Source of the DNA: Lachnospiraceae bacterium
Lineage (GTDB): Bacteria; Bacillota; Clostridia; Lachnospirales; Lachnospiraceae
DNA length: 64,000 nt
Direction of reading: 5' to 3'
Assembly (NCBI GenBank): GCA_910574885.1
Contig: CAJTDD010000014.1
Location: 10,304-74,303, forward strand
A model generated the notes under the pieces. That model was given only the letters and a program-made list of their open reading frames with translations. It was not told where the DNA came from and did not search any database. Shown here piece by piece: positions 1-9,162 of the stretch (positions are counted from its first letter, which is position 1; the number at the start of each line of letters is the position of its first letter). A program made the translations under genes and the position numbers.

Positions 1-262
1 TCACCTCAGCCCTGCGCTTATCCACCCAGATTTCCTTATTAACAGCCTGGCAGCTCGGACAGTTTCTGTTCCGGCAGGAATTATTGCGGACCTCTATATG
101 GCCGCAATCCGGACACTGTGAAATATTTACGCCGAGTCTGCCGGATTTACAGTTTAAAATAGCATAGGATGCTTTACGCTGGACATCAGACTGGAAACTC
201 CCGGAAGAAGTGTACTCCCGGTAAGAGAGCTGCCAGATCCTCTGGATTTGGGAATTACTCAT
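1..262 (-). CDS. IS91-family transposase, N-terminal part (runs off the window)
   Basis: The first 87 codons of a minus-strand gene are visible and the frame is open through base 1. The protein has a zinc-binding N-terminus with the pattern CPDCG, then CRNRNCPSCQ, which is typical of the IS91/IS801 Y1 transposase zinc domain. The catalytic HUH/Tyr part lies outside the window. The ATG at 262-260 overlaps the stop of the recombinase gene (ATGAGTAA), so the two genes are translationally coupled. That pairing of a small tyrosine recombinase with an IS91 transposase is known from Firmicutes elements. Confidence 0.8.
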   Translation of the reverse strand, partial: MSNSQIQRIWQLSYREYTSSGSFQSDVQRKASYAILNCKSGRLGVNISQCPDCGHIEVRNNSCRNRNCPSCQAVNKEIWVDKRRAEV

Positions 263-1121
263 GGGAAACACCTTCCATCCGGTCAAAGGGGCTTATGGCA
301 GTATGTGTACCGTTAGAAGCCAGGTGGACATAAATCGTAGTGGAATTTAAAGATTTATGTCCGAGCAGGGCTTTTATGGTAAGCAGGTCTGTACCGTCCT
401 CATACAGATGGGTGCCAAAGGCGTGGCGCAGGGAATGGCAGGTGATCCGTTCTTCCCAGCCGAGTGAGCGCTCTACAGCATGGATATGCCGGGAAAGGTA
501 AAATGTATCAATGGGTTTATCCGGGCAGGTCTGCTTTGGGAAAAGCCAGCCTCTTGGCCTGCCAAAGGCAAACCAGTAGGAAGTGAGGATATCCAGAGCC
601 CTTTTAGAAAGGATGTCATAACGGTCGGAACGATTCTTTCCGTGACGGATATGGATACGCATATTTTTGCGTTCAATGTCCTCATACCGTAAATGGCAGA
701 CTTCGCCGATGCGCAGACCGGAGGAATACATGAGGGAGACCATAGCCTTCTGCTTGAGGTCGGGCATGGCGTCGATCAGGATGGAAACTTCCTCTTTGGA
801 AGGGACAAAGGGGAGGTATTCATCAAACTTACGCATGGGAAGCTGGGTATCGTCCCATGGCTTATGAAGGACATAAAGGGTAAAAAAACGCAACTGTGAA
901 ATGGCACAGTTGACCGTGCGGTCAGAAAGATTTCTGGAACGCTTTAGCCAGCGGATATAAACACGGAGTTCATCCCAGGAAACATCCTCCGGAAGCTTGC
1001 GGAGTACGCTGGAGAGATAATCAAGGTAGGCACGGATATAAGTGCAGTAATTTTTAAGTGTGTGGGCGGTAAGGCCGCGAAGGGAGATCATTTCCCTGAA
1101 AGAATCTAAATAATTGTCCAT
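255..1121 (-). CDS. tyrosine recombinase of an IS91-type element
   Basis: 288 aa, XerC/D-like. An N-terminal SAM-like core-binding domain (about residues 1-100) precedes a catalytic domain with the Arg of SSGLRIGEVCHL, the H-x-x-R of HSLRHAFGTHL, the His of LLGHKSL and the Tyr of STTIYVH, so the active site looks intact. The start is supported by GAGGAGG about 9 nt upstream. It overlaps the downstream IS91 transposase by 8 nt. Its role is probably resolution or integration for this element rather than chromosome dimer resolution, because it is coupled to the transposase. Confidence 0.85.
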   Translation of the reverse strand: MDNYLDSFREMISLRGLTAHTLKNYCTYIRAYLDYLSSVLRKLPEDVSWDELRVYIRWLKRSRNLSDRTVNCAISQLRFFTLYVLHKPWDDTQLPMRKFDEYLPFVPSKEEVSILIDAMPDLKQKAMVSLMYSSGLRIGEVCHLRYEDIERKNMRIHIRHGKNRSDRYDILSKRALDILTSYWFAFGRPRGWLFPKQTCPDKPIDTFYLSRHIHAVERSLGWEERITCHSLRHAFGTHLYEDGTDLLTIKALLGHKSLNSTTIYVHLASNGTHTAISPFDRMEGVSHE

Positions 1122-1244
1122 AATGGAACCTCCTCGGTGTGATTTTGATAGAGTGAACAGGAAAAATCACAAAAGAGGTGGCGGGCGGGCAAAAAAATGA
1201 AATATAGAGTTGTTGAGTTTGAAAATCCATGATAATATAAACAT

Positions 1245-1315
1245 AGCAGTTTTTGGGGTTATGTTTGCAGTTGTGTGTGGTAACTCAACAATACAACATA
1301 AACCAAAAAACTGCT
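1245..1315. repeat. 21-bp imperfect inverted repeat upstream of the IS91 gene pair
   Basis: Arms 1245-1265 and 1295-1315 match at 19 of 21 positions (AGCAGTTTTT...TTATGTT), separated by 29 nt. It sits 124-194 nt upstream of the recombinase start. It may be a promoter or replication-end structure of the element. No Rho-independent T-run fits on either strand, so a simple terminator is unlikely. Confidence 0.55.
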
Positions 1316-1373
1316 ACTTTTATTTTGAGAAAACGAAAAAATTTTGAAAAAGTAGTGGAATCACGTACCTAGG

Positions 1374-1394
1374 GCTAGCCACCGCGCTAGCGGT
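1374..1394. other. nested short palindromes, possible end of the IS91-type element
   Basis: GCTAGC at 1374-1379 and 1386-1391 form a small inverted repeat, and ACCGC-GCTA-GCGGT (1381-1394) forms an overlapping hairpin. Small hairpins near one end are typical of rolling-circle elements, and this lies between the element and the next unrelated gene. The exact boundary is not proven. Nothing else is seen in 1122-1447. Confidence 0.3.
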
Positions 1395-1447
1395 TTGGTA
1401 CAATAAAGACAGTATCGGATTAATGATTAAGAGGAGGAGATCTGTTT

Positions 1448-2155
1448 ATGAAGAGGATACTTGTAATACAAGGAGGAGGCAGGTCAAATGGAAATACGGC
1501 ACAGCTTGTTGAAAGCTTCATTCAAGGTGCAGAGGATGCAGGACATTCTGTAGAAAGAATCTCACTTTTAAAGAATGAAGTGAAAGGATGTCTCGGCTGT
1601 AACGCCTGCAGATATGGGAAACCCTGCATTCAAAAGGATTCTTTTAACGATATCGTTCCTGAGATTAAAAGTGCAGACTGCATTGTTTTTGCGTCTCCTT
1701 TATATTTCTGGACGATTTCATCTAAGATCAAGGCTTTCATTGAAAGATTTTACTGTATTGCAGAAGAAGACACGAACCCGCCGCTTGGCAGATATGAGAA
1801 ATACCCTGTCAGGGATTGCGCACTGTTAATGACCTCAGCAGACAATTTTTTCTGGACATTTGAGCAGGCTGTATCCTATTATAAATTTACGTTAGTAAAT
1901 TACATTGGATTTCAGGATAAAGGCATGCTTCTTGCTGGAGGGTGCGGTGATACGAATGGCAAGGCAAAGATAGAGCAAACAGAGCATTTGAAAAATGGAT
2001 ACGACAGCCAAAAAGCTATCATATTGACAGTAATAAGGTGGAAATTATTACGGCGCCGCATACTGACCTGTGGCAGAGAACCTATTACCATTTTCAGAAT
2101 GACAATGCCCCGGTTCTGCAAATGGAGACTGATGAAAAGTTTTTCAGTTTTATAG
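1448..2155 (+). CDS. flavodoxin-fold NAD(P)H-dependent oxidoreductase with out-of-frame tail
   Basis: The first ~185 residues are a flavodoxin-like FMN reductase of the iron-sulfur-flavoprotein type: ILVIQGGGRSNGNTAQLVESF (FMN phosphate loop), CLGCNACRYGKPC (cysteine cluster), ASPLYFWTISSKIKAFIERF. Near residue 180 (TEHLKNGYD, the usual family end) the frame runs on into a basic tail that is an out-of-frame reading of a DUF1349 gene. So the enzyme is probably complete or nearly so, and the last ~50 residues are not native. AGAGGAGGAG lies upstream of the ATG. Physiological substrate unknown. Confidence 0.75.
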   Translation: MKRILVIQGGGRSNGNTAQLVESFIQGAEDAGHSVERISLLKNEVKGCLGCNACRYGKPCIQKDSFNDIVPEIKSADCIVFASPLYFWTISSKIKAFIERFYCIAEEDTNPPLGRYEKYPVRDCALLMTSADNFFWTFEQAVSYYKFTLVNYIGFQDKGMLLAGGCGDTNGKAKIEQTEHLKNGYDSQKAIILTVIRWKLLRRRILTCGREPITIFRMTMPRFCKWRLMKSFSVL

Positions 2156-2574
2156 TGAAAACTGAATTCTCCGAAAGCCATCACCGGTTTGATCAGTGCG
2201 GCATTGTTATGTACCTGGATAGTGAAAATTGGCTGAAAGGTTCCATTGAATATGAAAACGAGGATTTTCAGCATTTGGGAAGCGTTGTAACGAATGGCGG
2301 ATATTCTGACTGGGCAACTACCGCTATTTCCGCCTCTATAAAATCTATGTGGTATCGTTTTAGCCGGCGGGAAGATGATTACTGTATTGAGTGTTCGGAG
2401 GATGGCGTAAATTTTAGGCAGATGCGTATTTGTCATATGGTAAAAGGAAATGGTAAGATCCAGTTTGGAATATATGCCTGTTCACCGGAAGATTCTTCGT
2501 TCAAAGCGGTCTTTACCGATATGGAATTTACGGAATGTCAGTGGGACGCACATGATGGACAACAACCTGATTAA
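1984..2574 (+). pseudogene. DUF1349 (concanavalin-like) gene lacking its own start
   Basis: In the frame two ahead of the flavodoxin gene, the reading FEKWIRQPKSYHID through DLWQRTYYHFQNDNAPVL is the N-terminus of a DUF1349 protein (concanavalin A-like lectin fold). The domain runs on to residue VFTDMEFTECQWDAHDG. No ATG/GTG/TTG with a ribosome site precedes the domain; the first possible start is a GTG at 2038, already inside the fold. A small deletion probably joined two neighbouring genes out of frame. Function of the parent protein: possibly sugar binding, unknown. Confidence 0.6.
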
Positions 2575-2603
2575 GGTTAACATTCAACATACAAAGAGGA
2601 AAT

Positions 2604-3170
2604 ATGAGAAAAGATATTATTATACGACCGGAAACACATAAAGATTATAAGGATATCATATCGTTAATATTACGTTCTTTTCGTGAGGGAACAGATTATT
2701 CGGACGGCGTAGACGTTGTTGCGTTGGTTGAGGAAATAAGGGATTCAAAATATTATATTCCAGAATTGTCCTTTGTTGCTGAATTGAATGGAAAAATTGT
2801 AGGACATTTCTTATTTTCACGATTTCCATTGTCCCGAACGAAAACTGGAGGCCATATCGAGGACGATAGTATAGCAATGCTGGCGCCAGTTGCGGTTCAT
2901 GCAGATTATGTGCATGAGCATATTGGATTAACAATGCTCACTATGGGCATTCAAAGAGTGAGAGAATATGGTTTTAAAGGGATTACTGTGGAAGGGGATT
3001 ATCACTTCTATCATCGTGTGGGATTTAGGACGTCGGCTGAGTTCGGAATATATCCGACGCAAGGAATTCCTCTGAATGAACCAAGGTGTATGATGTGTCA
3101 GGAGGTATATGAGGGCGCATTAAATGATATAAATGGATATGTAGTCTACGATATGTATTATAATGCATAA
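2604..3170 (+). CDS. GNAT family N-acetyltransferase
   Basis: 188 aa, a single GNAT domain. The N-terminus IIIRPETHKDYKDIISLILRSF is the usual beta1-alpha1. LAPVAVHADYVHEHIGLTMLTMGI matches motif A (acetyl-CoA binding), although the usual Q/R-x-x-G-x-G loop is altered to VHEHIG. GDYHFYHRVGFRT matches motif B. It would transfer an acetyl group from acetyl-CoA to an amine; the acceptor cannot be predicted. AAAGAGGAA precedes the ATG. A strong terminator follows. Confidence 0.8.
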   Translation: MRKDIIIRPETHKDYKDIISLILRSFREGTDYSDGVDVVALVEEIRDSKYYIPELSFVAELNGKIVGHFLFSRFPLSRTKTGGHIEDDSIAMLAPVAVHADYVHEHIGLTMLTMGIQRVREYGFKGITVEGDYHFYHRVGFRTSAEFGIYPTQGIPLNEPRCMMCQEVYEGALNDINGYVVYDMYYNA

Positions 3171-3216
3171 TGTTGGGAAATGTATATTAAGAAAATGTAT
3201 GACAATAGCTTTCCAC

Positions 3217-3255
3217 AAAAAGCCGTGTAAAATCCGAAGATTGACACGGCTTTTT
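3217..3255 (+). terminator. Rho-independent terminator after the GNAT gene
   Basis: Perfect 12-bp stem AAAAAGCCGTGT / ACACGGCTTTTT (3217-3228 with 3244-3255) with a 15-nt loop. The U-run is part of the stem. Confidence 0.85.
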
Positions 3256-3269
3256 GAATAATAAGTTTA

Positions 3270-3371
3270 TTATTTGTTTTTAGATACAGCCAGTTCCTTT
3301 TCGGCGCCAACAAATAATTCCTCATACCCAAGTAAATCCGCGATTATTGAAGGGCTTGAAGCGAGAACACA
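3270..3371 (-). pseudogene. short C-terminal gene remnant, family not recognised
   Basis: On the minus strand about 33 codons end in a natural-looking C-terminus (LLGYEELFVGAEKEL then a Lys-rich tail and TAA) without a start. On the plus strand, about 3446-3531, another start-less stretch reads LPYIFEIFQNEDIIQEIG to a TAG. Both look like leftovers of deleted genes, filling the 3256-3548 gap. I do not recognise either family. Confidence 0.35.
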
Positions 3372-3548
3372 GAGCTAAATAGCAGAACGACGAATCTACT
3401 ATTCTTTTGGTTATGTGGTTAAAAAAAACTATGAGAGCCTCTGGCTGTTCCTTTGCCTTACATATTTGAGATTTTTCAAAATGAAGATATTATACAAGAA
3501 ATCGGCAAACATTCTGAGTATAATATAGAGCGGTAGGAGGTGTTATCA

Positions 3549-4379
3549 ATGCAAAAAGAAATACGGACAATCTGTTATGATGACGATTTACATCTTGAAG
3601 CATATCGTTTTGAGGGAATCGTCCAACAGTTTCCGAATCATTTTCATAATTACTATGTGATTGGCTTTATAGAAGCAGGGACACGCTGTTTATCCTGCAA
3701 AAATAAAGAATATACGGTAAGTCAGGGAAATATCCTTTTGTTTAACCCAAACGATAACCACAGTTGTGTGCAATGCGACGGCGGAACGCTTGATTACAGA
3801 GGTTTGAATATCCCCAAAGAAACGATGCTGTCATTAGCGGAAGAAATTACAGGGCAAAGTGTATTGATTGGCTTTTCAGAAAATGTCATTAAAAATGATG
3901 AGCTAAATTTTTATCTTCATTCTTTGCATCAGATGATTATGGACGGCGGGGAGGCGCTTGAAAAGGAAGAAATGCTCCTGCTCCTTATTTCGTTGCTTGT
4001 CGAGCAGTATGGACGACCTTTTGAGAAATGTATTCTAGAGTGCAGTGAAGAAATAGGAAATTCCTGCACATTTATGGAAGAGCATTTTGCAGAGCATATT
4101 ACACTTGCTGACCTCTGTAAATGCAGTGGTCTTAGTAAATCGACATTGCTCCGTGTTTTTACCAAATCAAAAGGAGTTACGCCATACAGGTATCTTCAGA
4201 CGGTTCGCATAGGCAAAGCAAAGGAATTGTTGGAGCAGGGCGTAACTTCGGTTGATGCAGCTATACAGACAGGATTTTCAGACCAGAGCCACTTTTCAAA
4301 TTTTTTTCATATGTTTATCGGATTGTCGCCTGCCGCATACAGACGCATTTTTAAGGAGGGCGGCAGGAATCGTGGATAA
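3549..4379 (+). CDS. AraC family transcriptional regulator (cupin sensor)
   Basis: 276 aa. An N-terminal AraC-type cupin (QQFPNHFHNYYVIGFIEAG, LLFNPNDNHSC) is followed by two HTH motifs at the C-terminus (ITLADLCKCSGLSKSTLLRVF and VDAAIQTGFSDQSHFSNFF). I chose the ATG at 3549 because AGGAGGTG at 3535-3542 is well spaced for it; a GTG at 3540 lies within that ribosome site. It overlaps the EamA transporter gene by 8 nt, so it probably regulates this exporter in answer to a small molecule. Confidence 0.85.
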   Translation: MQKEIRTICYDDDLHLEAYRFEGIVQQFPNHFHNYYVIGFIEAGTRCLSCKNKEYTVSQGNILLFNPNDNHSCVQCDGGTLDYRGLNIPKETMLSLAEEITGQSVLIGFSENVIKNDELNFYLHSLHQMIMDGGEALEKEEMLLLLISLLVEQYGRPFEKCILECSEEIGNSCTFMEEHFAEHITLADLCKCSGLSKSTLLRVFTKSKGVTPYRYLQTVRIGKAKELLEQGVTSVDAAIQTGFSDQSHFSNFFHMFIGLSPAAYRRIFKEGGRNRG

Positions 4380-5271
4380 AAAAACTACCACAGGGCATAT
4401 CACAGCTCTGGTTACGATTATGATATGGGGAACGACTTTCATATCCACCAAAATACTTCTTGCAGATTTTACGCCGATAGAGATACTGTTTTTTAGATTT
4501 TTGCTCGGTCTGCTTGTATTGATTGTCATTTATCCGAAACGCTTAAAAATAAAGGATAAAAAACAGGAGATTATATTCGCTGCGGCGGGGTTATGCGGGA
4601 TATGTTTATATTATCTACTTGAGAACATAGCATTGACTTATACGATGGCTTCTAATGTCGGCGTTATTATTTCTGTCGCCCCGTTTTTTACTGCTGTTTT
4701 ATCTCATGTATTTCTAAAGACAGAAGAAAAACTGAAAGCACAATTTGTTGTTGGTTTTGTAGTTGCTATAATAGGGATATGCCTTATCAGTTTTAACGGT
4801 AAGGAATTGGAGCTGAATCCCATTGGTGATATTCTGGCGGTTGTTGCGGCATTGGTATGGGCAGTTTATTCCTTGCTTACACGAAAAATCAGCAGCTATG
4901 GATTGAATACGATTGGGACTACAAGGAAGATATTTACATATGGAATACTTTTCATGCTTCCGTTTCTCTTTGTTTTTGATTTCAATTTGGATGTGCAAAA
5001 AGTTATAAAGCCAGAGTATGCCCTAAACCTTATCTATTTAGGTCTTGGAGCGTCAGCCCTTTGTTTTGTTACCTGGAATTATGCGGTAGGGGCGCTTGGG
5101 GCTGTTAAGACAAGCGTGTATATTTATATAGTCCCTGTCATTACCGTTGTCACATCCGTTATTGTGTTAAAGGAAAAAATTTCATGGATTGCCGCGATAG
5201 GAATAGGGCTTACCTTAATCGGCTTGTTTCTATCGGAAAGTAAATTAAAATTTAGGAAAAGAGGAAAGTGA
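4372..5271 (+). CDS. EamA/DMT-superfamily transporter
   Basis: 299 aa with ten predicted hydrophobic helices in two EamA repeats (IWGTTFISTKILLADFTPIE in the first, LVWAVYSLLTRKISSYGLNTI in the second). The GTG start at 4372 is preceded by AAGGAGGG and overlaps the AraC stop, implying coupled translation. DMT members export amino acids, nucleosides or drugs; substrate unknown. The pairing with an adjacent AraC regulator is common for this family. Confidence 0.85.
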   Translation: MDKKTTTGHITALVTIMIWGTTFISTKILLADFTPIEILFFRFLLGLLVLIVIYPKRLKIKDKKQEIIFAAAGLCGICLYYLLENIALTYTMASNVGVIISVAPFFTAVLSHVFLKTEEKLKAQFVVGFVVAIIGICLISFNGKELELNPIGDILAVVAALVWAVYSLLTRKISSYGLNTIGTTRKIFTYGILFMLPFLFVFDFNLDVQKVIKPEYALNLIYLGLGASALCFVTWNYAVGALGAVKTSVYIYIVPVITVVTSVIVLKEKISWIAAIGIGLTLIGLFLSESKLKFRKRGK

Positions 5272-5273
5272 AA

Positions 5274-5592
5274 ATGAATGTAGAGAATGAAAAATGTGTG
5301 ATTGTTGTCGATGAAAATAAAAGGAAATACCGAGATACTGAAAAAATTCAGAACAAAGTTGTTTGAGCCGTAATTTGCTGAATTGACAGTTGTTGATTTT
5401 TCTGATTTAGCACAAGGGTGTAAGACTTACAATGAGTTCATTGGTAAAATGGCGAATACCTCAGAAAGCAGAGGGCTTATCCCTTTTGTTTCCTCTTTTT
5501 CCTTACATAGCCGATGTGGAGAACTTTCGATATGTGTTCCGACTATTTTAGAGATGTGCGTTCTATTTCTTGGCGGTAAAAATCAATTCTGA
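5274..5592 (+). pseudogene. DUF2000 family protein, decayed
   Basis: The ATG at 5274, just after the EamA stop, begins MNVENEKCVIVVDE, the usual DUF2000 N-terminus. The frame then leaves the family and stops at 5366. The C-terminal part reappears from 5383 as VVDFSDLAQGCKTYNEFIGK followed by MANTSES, then diverges. The middle of the gene is lost and both ends are damaged. It was probably the third gene of the AraC-EamA operon. Confidence 0.65.
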
Positions 5593-5653
5593 AGAATCTA
5601 TGATTCTCGCTGTGCTGAACGCAATCTGTTGTCTGTTTGTAAATGAAAAAATA

Positions 5654-5714
5654 TCATGAATTTGATATTTTTTTCATTCATGTAATATAATAAAGAATAA
5701 AAATATTCTATAAT
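5654..5714 (+). promoter_or_regulatory. predicted AraC-type activator site and -10 box before the araC gene
   Basis: TCATGAATTTGATATT (5654-5669) differs at one base from the sites at 11947-11962 and 12014-12029. Exactly 39 nt later lies TATAAT (5709-5714). A second shared element, TGTAATATAA, starts 12 nt after the site. No good -35 hexamer is seen, fitting an activator-dependent promoter. Downstream is the AraC regulator at 5876, implying autoregulation. The rest of 5593-5875 is AT-rich leader. Confidence 0.65.
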
Positions 5715-5875
5715 CTTTTCAGGTAAAGTATGATGAGGAAAAATTATAATTGTTCAATGAGAATTTTATAGTTATAATTATTCGTAAGATTTTTAATCAT
5801 AGGAAGAATTAGACGCAGATTCGATAAAATCTTTTCGGATTATCAGAAAGAAATGATACGAAAGGGGATAATACT

Positions 5876-6646
5876 ATGGGATATCAGGATGAATGGCTTC
5901 TCTTGGAAGCGGAAGATGATATCGATGAAGTAGAGCACAGACAACCAACAGAAGAATTTTTATTCTATCAGGCAGTAACCAACGGCGACATGGAAGCAGT
6001 CAGGAAGAACTGTGAGCAAGAAAGGTTTCTGGACAGCGACGGAGTCGGCGTGTTATCGAGGAATCCGGTTACGAATTTAAAATATCATTTTGTTATTACA
6101 ACAGCGATGATTACCCGTCTATGCAAACAAAAAGGCATGGAATTAGAACAGGCTTTCAGAATGAGTGATTTTTATATCCAGAGACTGGATGACATACACA
6201 CGGTACAAGGGGTACGGAACCTTCATGACGCTATGGTTCTGGATTATACGGAGAAGATGTGTAAGATATGCCATAGTGATACGAATTCCAAACATATCAG
6301 TGTTTGCAAGGAATATATTTATTCTCATATAAAAGAACGTATTACGATTGAAGATTTAGCAGATGAGCTTGGAGTATCTGCTAGCTATCTGTCTCGATTG
6401 TTCAAGAAAGAAACTGGTGATTCGGTCAGCGCTTATATACGCAGACATAAAATTGAGATGGCAAAAAATCTGTTACAGTACAGTGAATATTCAATGATTG
6501 ATATTGCAAACCGTTTGTCTTTTTCTTCACAGAGCCATTTTATACAACAATTTCGGGAATATGTCGGCATGACTCCGAAGAAATACCGGGATCTAAATCA
6601 TACGATCCAATGGGATACTGAGACAGATTTACAAGAAGATATGTAA
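5876..6646 (+). CDS. AraC family regulator of the beta-glucoside locus
   Basis: 256 aa. The C-terminal ~100 residues are a double HTH AraC domain (ITIEDLADELGVSASYLSRLF and MIDIANRLSFSSQSHFIQQFR, ending in GMTPKKYR). The N-terminal ~140 residues are helical and resemble the non-cupin N-termini common in Clostridia AraC proteins; the ligand is unknown. It is convergent with the GH94 genes and shares its promoter site with both arms of the divergent GH94/ABC promoter, so it is the likely activator. GAAAGGGG precedes the ATG. Confidence 0.85.
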   Translation: MGYQDEWLLLEAEDDIDEVEHRQPTEEFLFYQAVTNGDMEAVRKNCEQERFLDSDGVGVLSRNPVTNLKYHFVITTAMITRLCKQKGMELEQAFRMSDFYIQRLDDIHTVQGVRNLHDAMVLDYTEKMCKICHSDTNSKHISVCKEYIYSHIKERITIEDLADELGVSASYLSRLFKKETGDSVSAYIRRHKIEMAKNLLQYSEYSMIDIANRLSFSSQSHFIQQFREYVGMTPKKYRDLNHTIQWDTETDLQEDM

Positions 6647-6670
6647 AAAACAGAAGATAAAATAAATAAG

Positions 6671-6706
6671 AGGACGCAGTGTACAGAATGCTGCGTCCTT
6701 TATTTG
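6671..6706. terminator. bidirectional terminator between araC and the GH94 operon
   Basis: AGGACGCAG (6671-6679) pairs with CTGCGTCCT (6691-6699), loop 11 nt, followed by TTATTT on the plus strand and CTTATTTATTTT on the minus strand. It can end both convergent transcripts. Confidence 0.8.
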
Positions 6707-6724
6707 GGTATTCGCTTATATAGG

Positions 6725-9136
6725 TTAGAGGATCATCTGAATATGATTTCTATCCTTAAGGCAATCGGCCGGGATATAATTACTGTCAAGTTCTGTGCCA
6801 TTTAGAATAAGCTTTTCGTAACCGGTTTCCCGCTTGTTCGGATTTTCGATAAGAATATGCAGATGTTTTCCGCGAAAATCCTTCTCTATTTCCAAATGTG
6901 TCCAGCTTTTTGGAATAGCCGGAGATAGGCTTATACCATTCAGATCAGGACGGAGTCCCAGAATCCCCTCCACACATCCAACCATCATGGTCGAGGCAGT
7001 TCCGGTCAGCCAGTGGACATGAGAACGTCCGTGATGTTTGCTGGCACGTCCTTCTGTAAATTGTCCGTAACAGTAAGGCTCCAAACAACGGAGTTCCGCC
7101 TGGTTGTTCCAAGCGGCAGGTGCGTTTTCTATGAAATAGGTAAAGGCACGTTCTCCATGTCCGCATAGAGCTTCTGCCAGGATCAGCCAGCCCTGAGATT
7201 GCGAGAAGATACCGGCATTCTCTTTTGTTCCCTGATTATATATGACGGCAAGAGCGCCGTCGAAAGCATTGGCATGATAGGGCGGATTCATCAGAAGGGC
7301 TCCATATTCCGTATTTAATTGTTTATAGACATTTGTAAGCGCCGTATCGGCCTGATCGGCGGCGGCAAGTCCGCTGATGACAGACCAGCTCTGTGGATTC
7401 AGCCACAGATTAGCTTCCGGGTCTTTCGCAGCGCCGATCCGATCTCCGGCTTCTGTATATCCGCGAATAAAGCGATCCTGATCCCAGCATAATTTTTGAA
7501 TTATATCGCCTGTCTCTTCCTGTCTTTTTTCGAGGTATTTTTCATATTCCGTATCCTTCATGTACCCGGCAAAATGCTTTAAAACAGTCATTGCGTAGTA
7601 GAACTGCATCGCAACGAATGAGGACTCTCCGTTTGCGCCCAGACGAAGGCAGTCATTCCAATCCGCATAAAGTCCTGCGGGCATACCGTGGGGACCAAGG
7701 TGATCAAATGAGAATGTAACCGCACGTTTCAGGTGTTCGTAAACAGTGGATTCCCCTTTATCTGCGAAAGGTATGACTTCATTTAGAAATTCCGTATTTC
7801 CGGTCTCGGCAATATATTTGTATACGGTTGGAAAAAGCCACAGCGCGTCATCGGCGCGATAGGCAGGGTGGCCGGTTTCCTGCCTGTAGGAAGCGTCGTC
7901 CGGCGTATCCTCATGTCCTGGATTGTGTGTGAATTTAACAAGGGGAAGTCCGCCGCCGTTACTTACCTGTGCCGAGAGCATGAAACGGAGCTTCTCTGCT
8001 GCCATCTCTGGCGCAAGATGAATGATTCCCTGTATATCCTGTACGGTGTCACGGTAACCATAGCCATTGCGAAGACCGCAGTAAATGAAGGAAGCGGCAC
8101 GGGACCAGATAAATGTCATGAAGCAGTTATAAGCATTCCAAGTATTTATCATCGTGTTAAATTCCGGGCTGGGCGTATTTACCTTCAGGCGGTTTAATTT
8201 TTCATTCCAGTAGTTTTTCAGTTCCAGTAATTCCTGATTTATCATTTCTGCCGGATTTATATAAGCGTCAAGAAGAGCGGACGATTCATGAAAGCCGCCT
8301 GTTCCAAGCAGAAAAGCAATGTCTTTCGTTTCTCCCGGAGCCAGAGTAACGCTGCAGGAAAGAGCGCCGCAGGAATTTTCGTTGTAGCTGGTTACATTTC
8401 CAAGATCGCCTGACAGGATTCCCTGTGGATTGCTATAGCTGTGATATCTGCCAAGGAAATGTTCTTTTTCACCGCAATAGGAGGATATTGGAGCGCCTGC
8501 AAGGCCAAAGAAACGTTCTGTTACATTTTTGTCATCTACTTGCTCGTCTTCTGGCAGGACGTCCAGATTGCCATGAATCTGCTGAATAATCTGGTTCTTT
8601 TCAAATAATGTTTTTGTAATGAACAGAGAATACTGTAGATTCACCTGATCCTGCTCATAATTACTATGATTTGTAAATTCGGCATAGCCGCTCAAGGTAA
8701 GGCTTCTGGTACGTGCAGAATCATTTGTTACAGAAAGTCCCCACACTTCGTAGGATTTACCCAGAGGAACATAGTAGCGGGCTTCCGAGCTGATCCTGTC
8801 ATAACTGGAGGTCATCCTGGTATAGCCCATACCGTGATAACATTTACTTTCATAATTGTTAAGGTCTTTGCCCACCGGCTGCCAGGAGGCAGACCAGTAA
8901 TCCTTAGACTCGTTATCACGGATGTAAAGATATCTGCCGGGCTGGTCAAAGCTGTTGAAAATGTAACGCAGAATCCGTCCGTTTGCGCCTGACTTTGCAA
9001 AACTGTAACCGCCTGCATTATTGGAAATAATTGCTCCATATTCCGGAGAACCCAGATAGTTTACCCAGGGAGCGGGTGTATCCGGCCGGTCTATAACATA
9101 TTCCCGTTCTGTGTCGTCAAAATGTCCATATTTCAT
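6725..9136 (-). CDS. GH94 glycoside phosphorylase (cellobiose/chitobiose phosphorylase-like)
   Basis: 803 aa, the usual length for GH94. The N-terminal beta-sandwich opens with MKYGHFDDTEREYVI and NYLGSPEYGAIISNNAGGYSF. The (alpha/alpha)6 barrel follows, with RNGYGYRDTVQDIQG and the DWND motif (GLYADWNDCLRLG) that supplies the general-acid Asp. Such enzymes cleave beta-linked glucobiosides with phosphate to give a sugar 1-phosphate. It is cytoplasmic (no signal peptide) and follows another GH94-type gene by 26 nt, so it is the second gene of an operon. Whether it prefers cellobiose, laminaribiose or another disaccharide cannot be read from the sequence. Confidence 0.8.
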   Translation of the reverse strand: MKYGHFDDTEREYVIDRPDTPAPWVNYLGSPEYGAIISNNAGGYSFAKSGANGRILRYIFNSFDQPGRYLYIRDNESKDYWSASWQPVGKDLNNYESKCYHGMGYTRMTSSYDRISSEARYYVPLGKSYEVWGLSVTNDSARTRSLTLSGYAEFTNHSNYEQDQVNLQYSLFITKTLFEKNQIIQQIHGNLDVLPEDEQVDDKNVTERFFGLAGAPISSYCGEKEHFLGRYHSYSNPQGILSGDLGNVTSYNENSCGALSCSVTLAPGETKDIAFLLGTGGFHESSALLDAYINPAEMINQELLELKNYWNEKLNRLKVNTPSPEFNTMINTWNAYNCFMTFIWSRAASFIYCGLRNGYGYRDTVQDIQGIIHLAPEMAAEKLRFMLSAQVSNGGGLPLVKFTHNPGHEDTPDDASYRQETGHPAYRADDALWLFPTVYKYIAETGNTEFLNEVIPFADKGESTVYEHLKRAVTFSFDHLGPHGMPAGLYADWNDCLRLGANGESSFVAMQFYYAMTVLKHFAGYMKDTEYEKYLEKRQEETGDIIQKLCWDQDRFIRGYTEAGDRIGAAKDPEANLWLNPQSWSVISGLAAADQADTALTNVYKQLNTEYGALLMNPPYHANAFDGALAVIYNQGTKENAGIFSQSQGWLILAEALCGHGERAFTYFIENAPAAWNNQAELRCLEPYCYGQFTEGRASKHHGRSHVHWLTGTASTMMVGCVEGILGLRPDLNGISLSPAIPKSWTHLEIEKDFRGKHLHILIENPNKRETGYEKLILNGTELDSNYIPADCLKDRNHIQMIL

Positions 9137-9162
9137 ATATTTCTTCCTTTCTTTTCAGGAGC

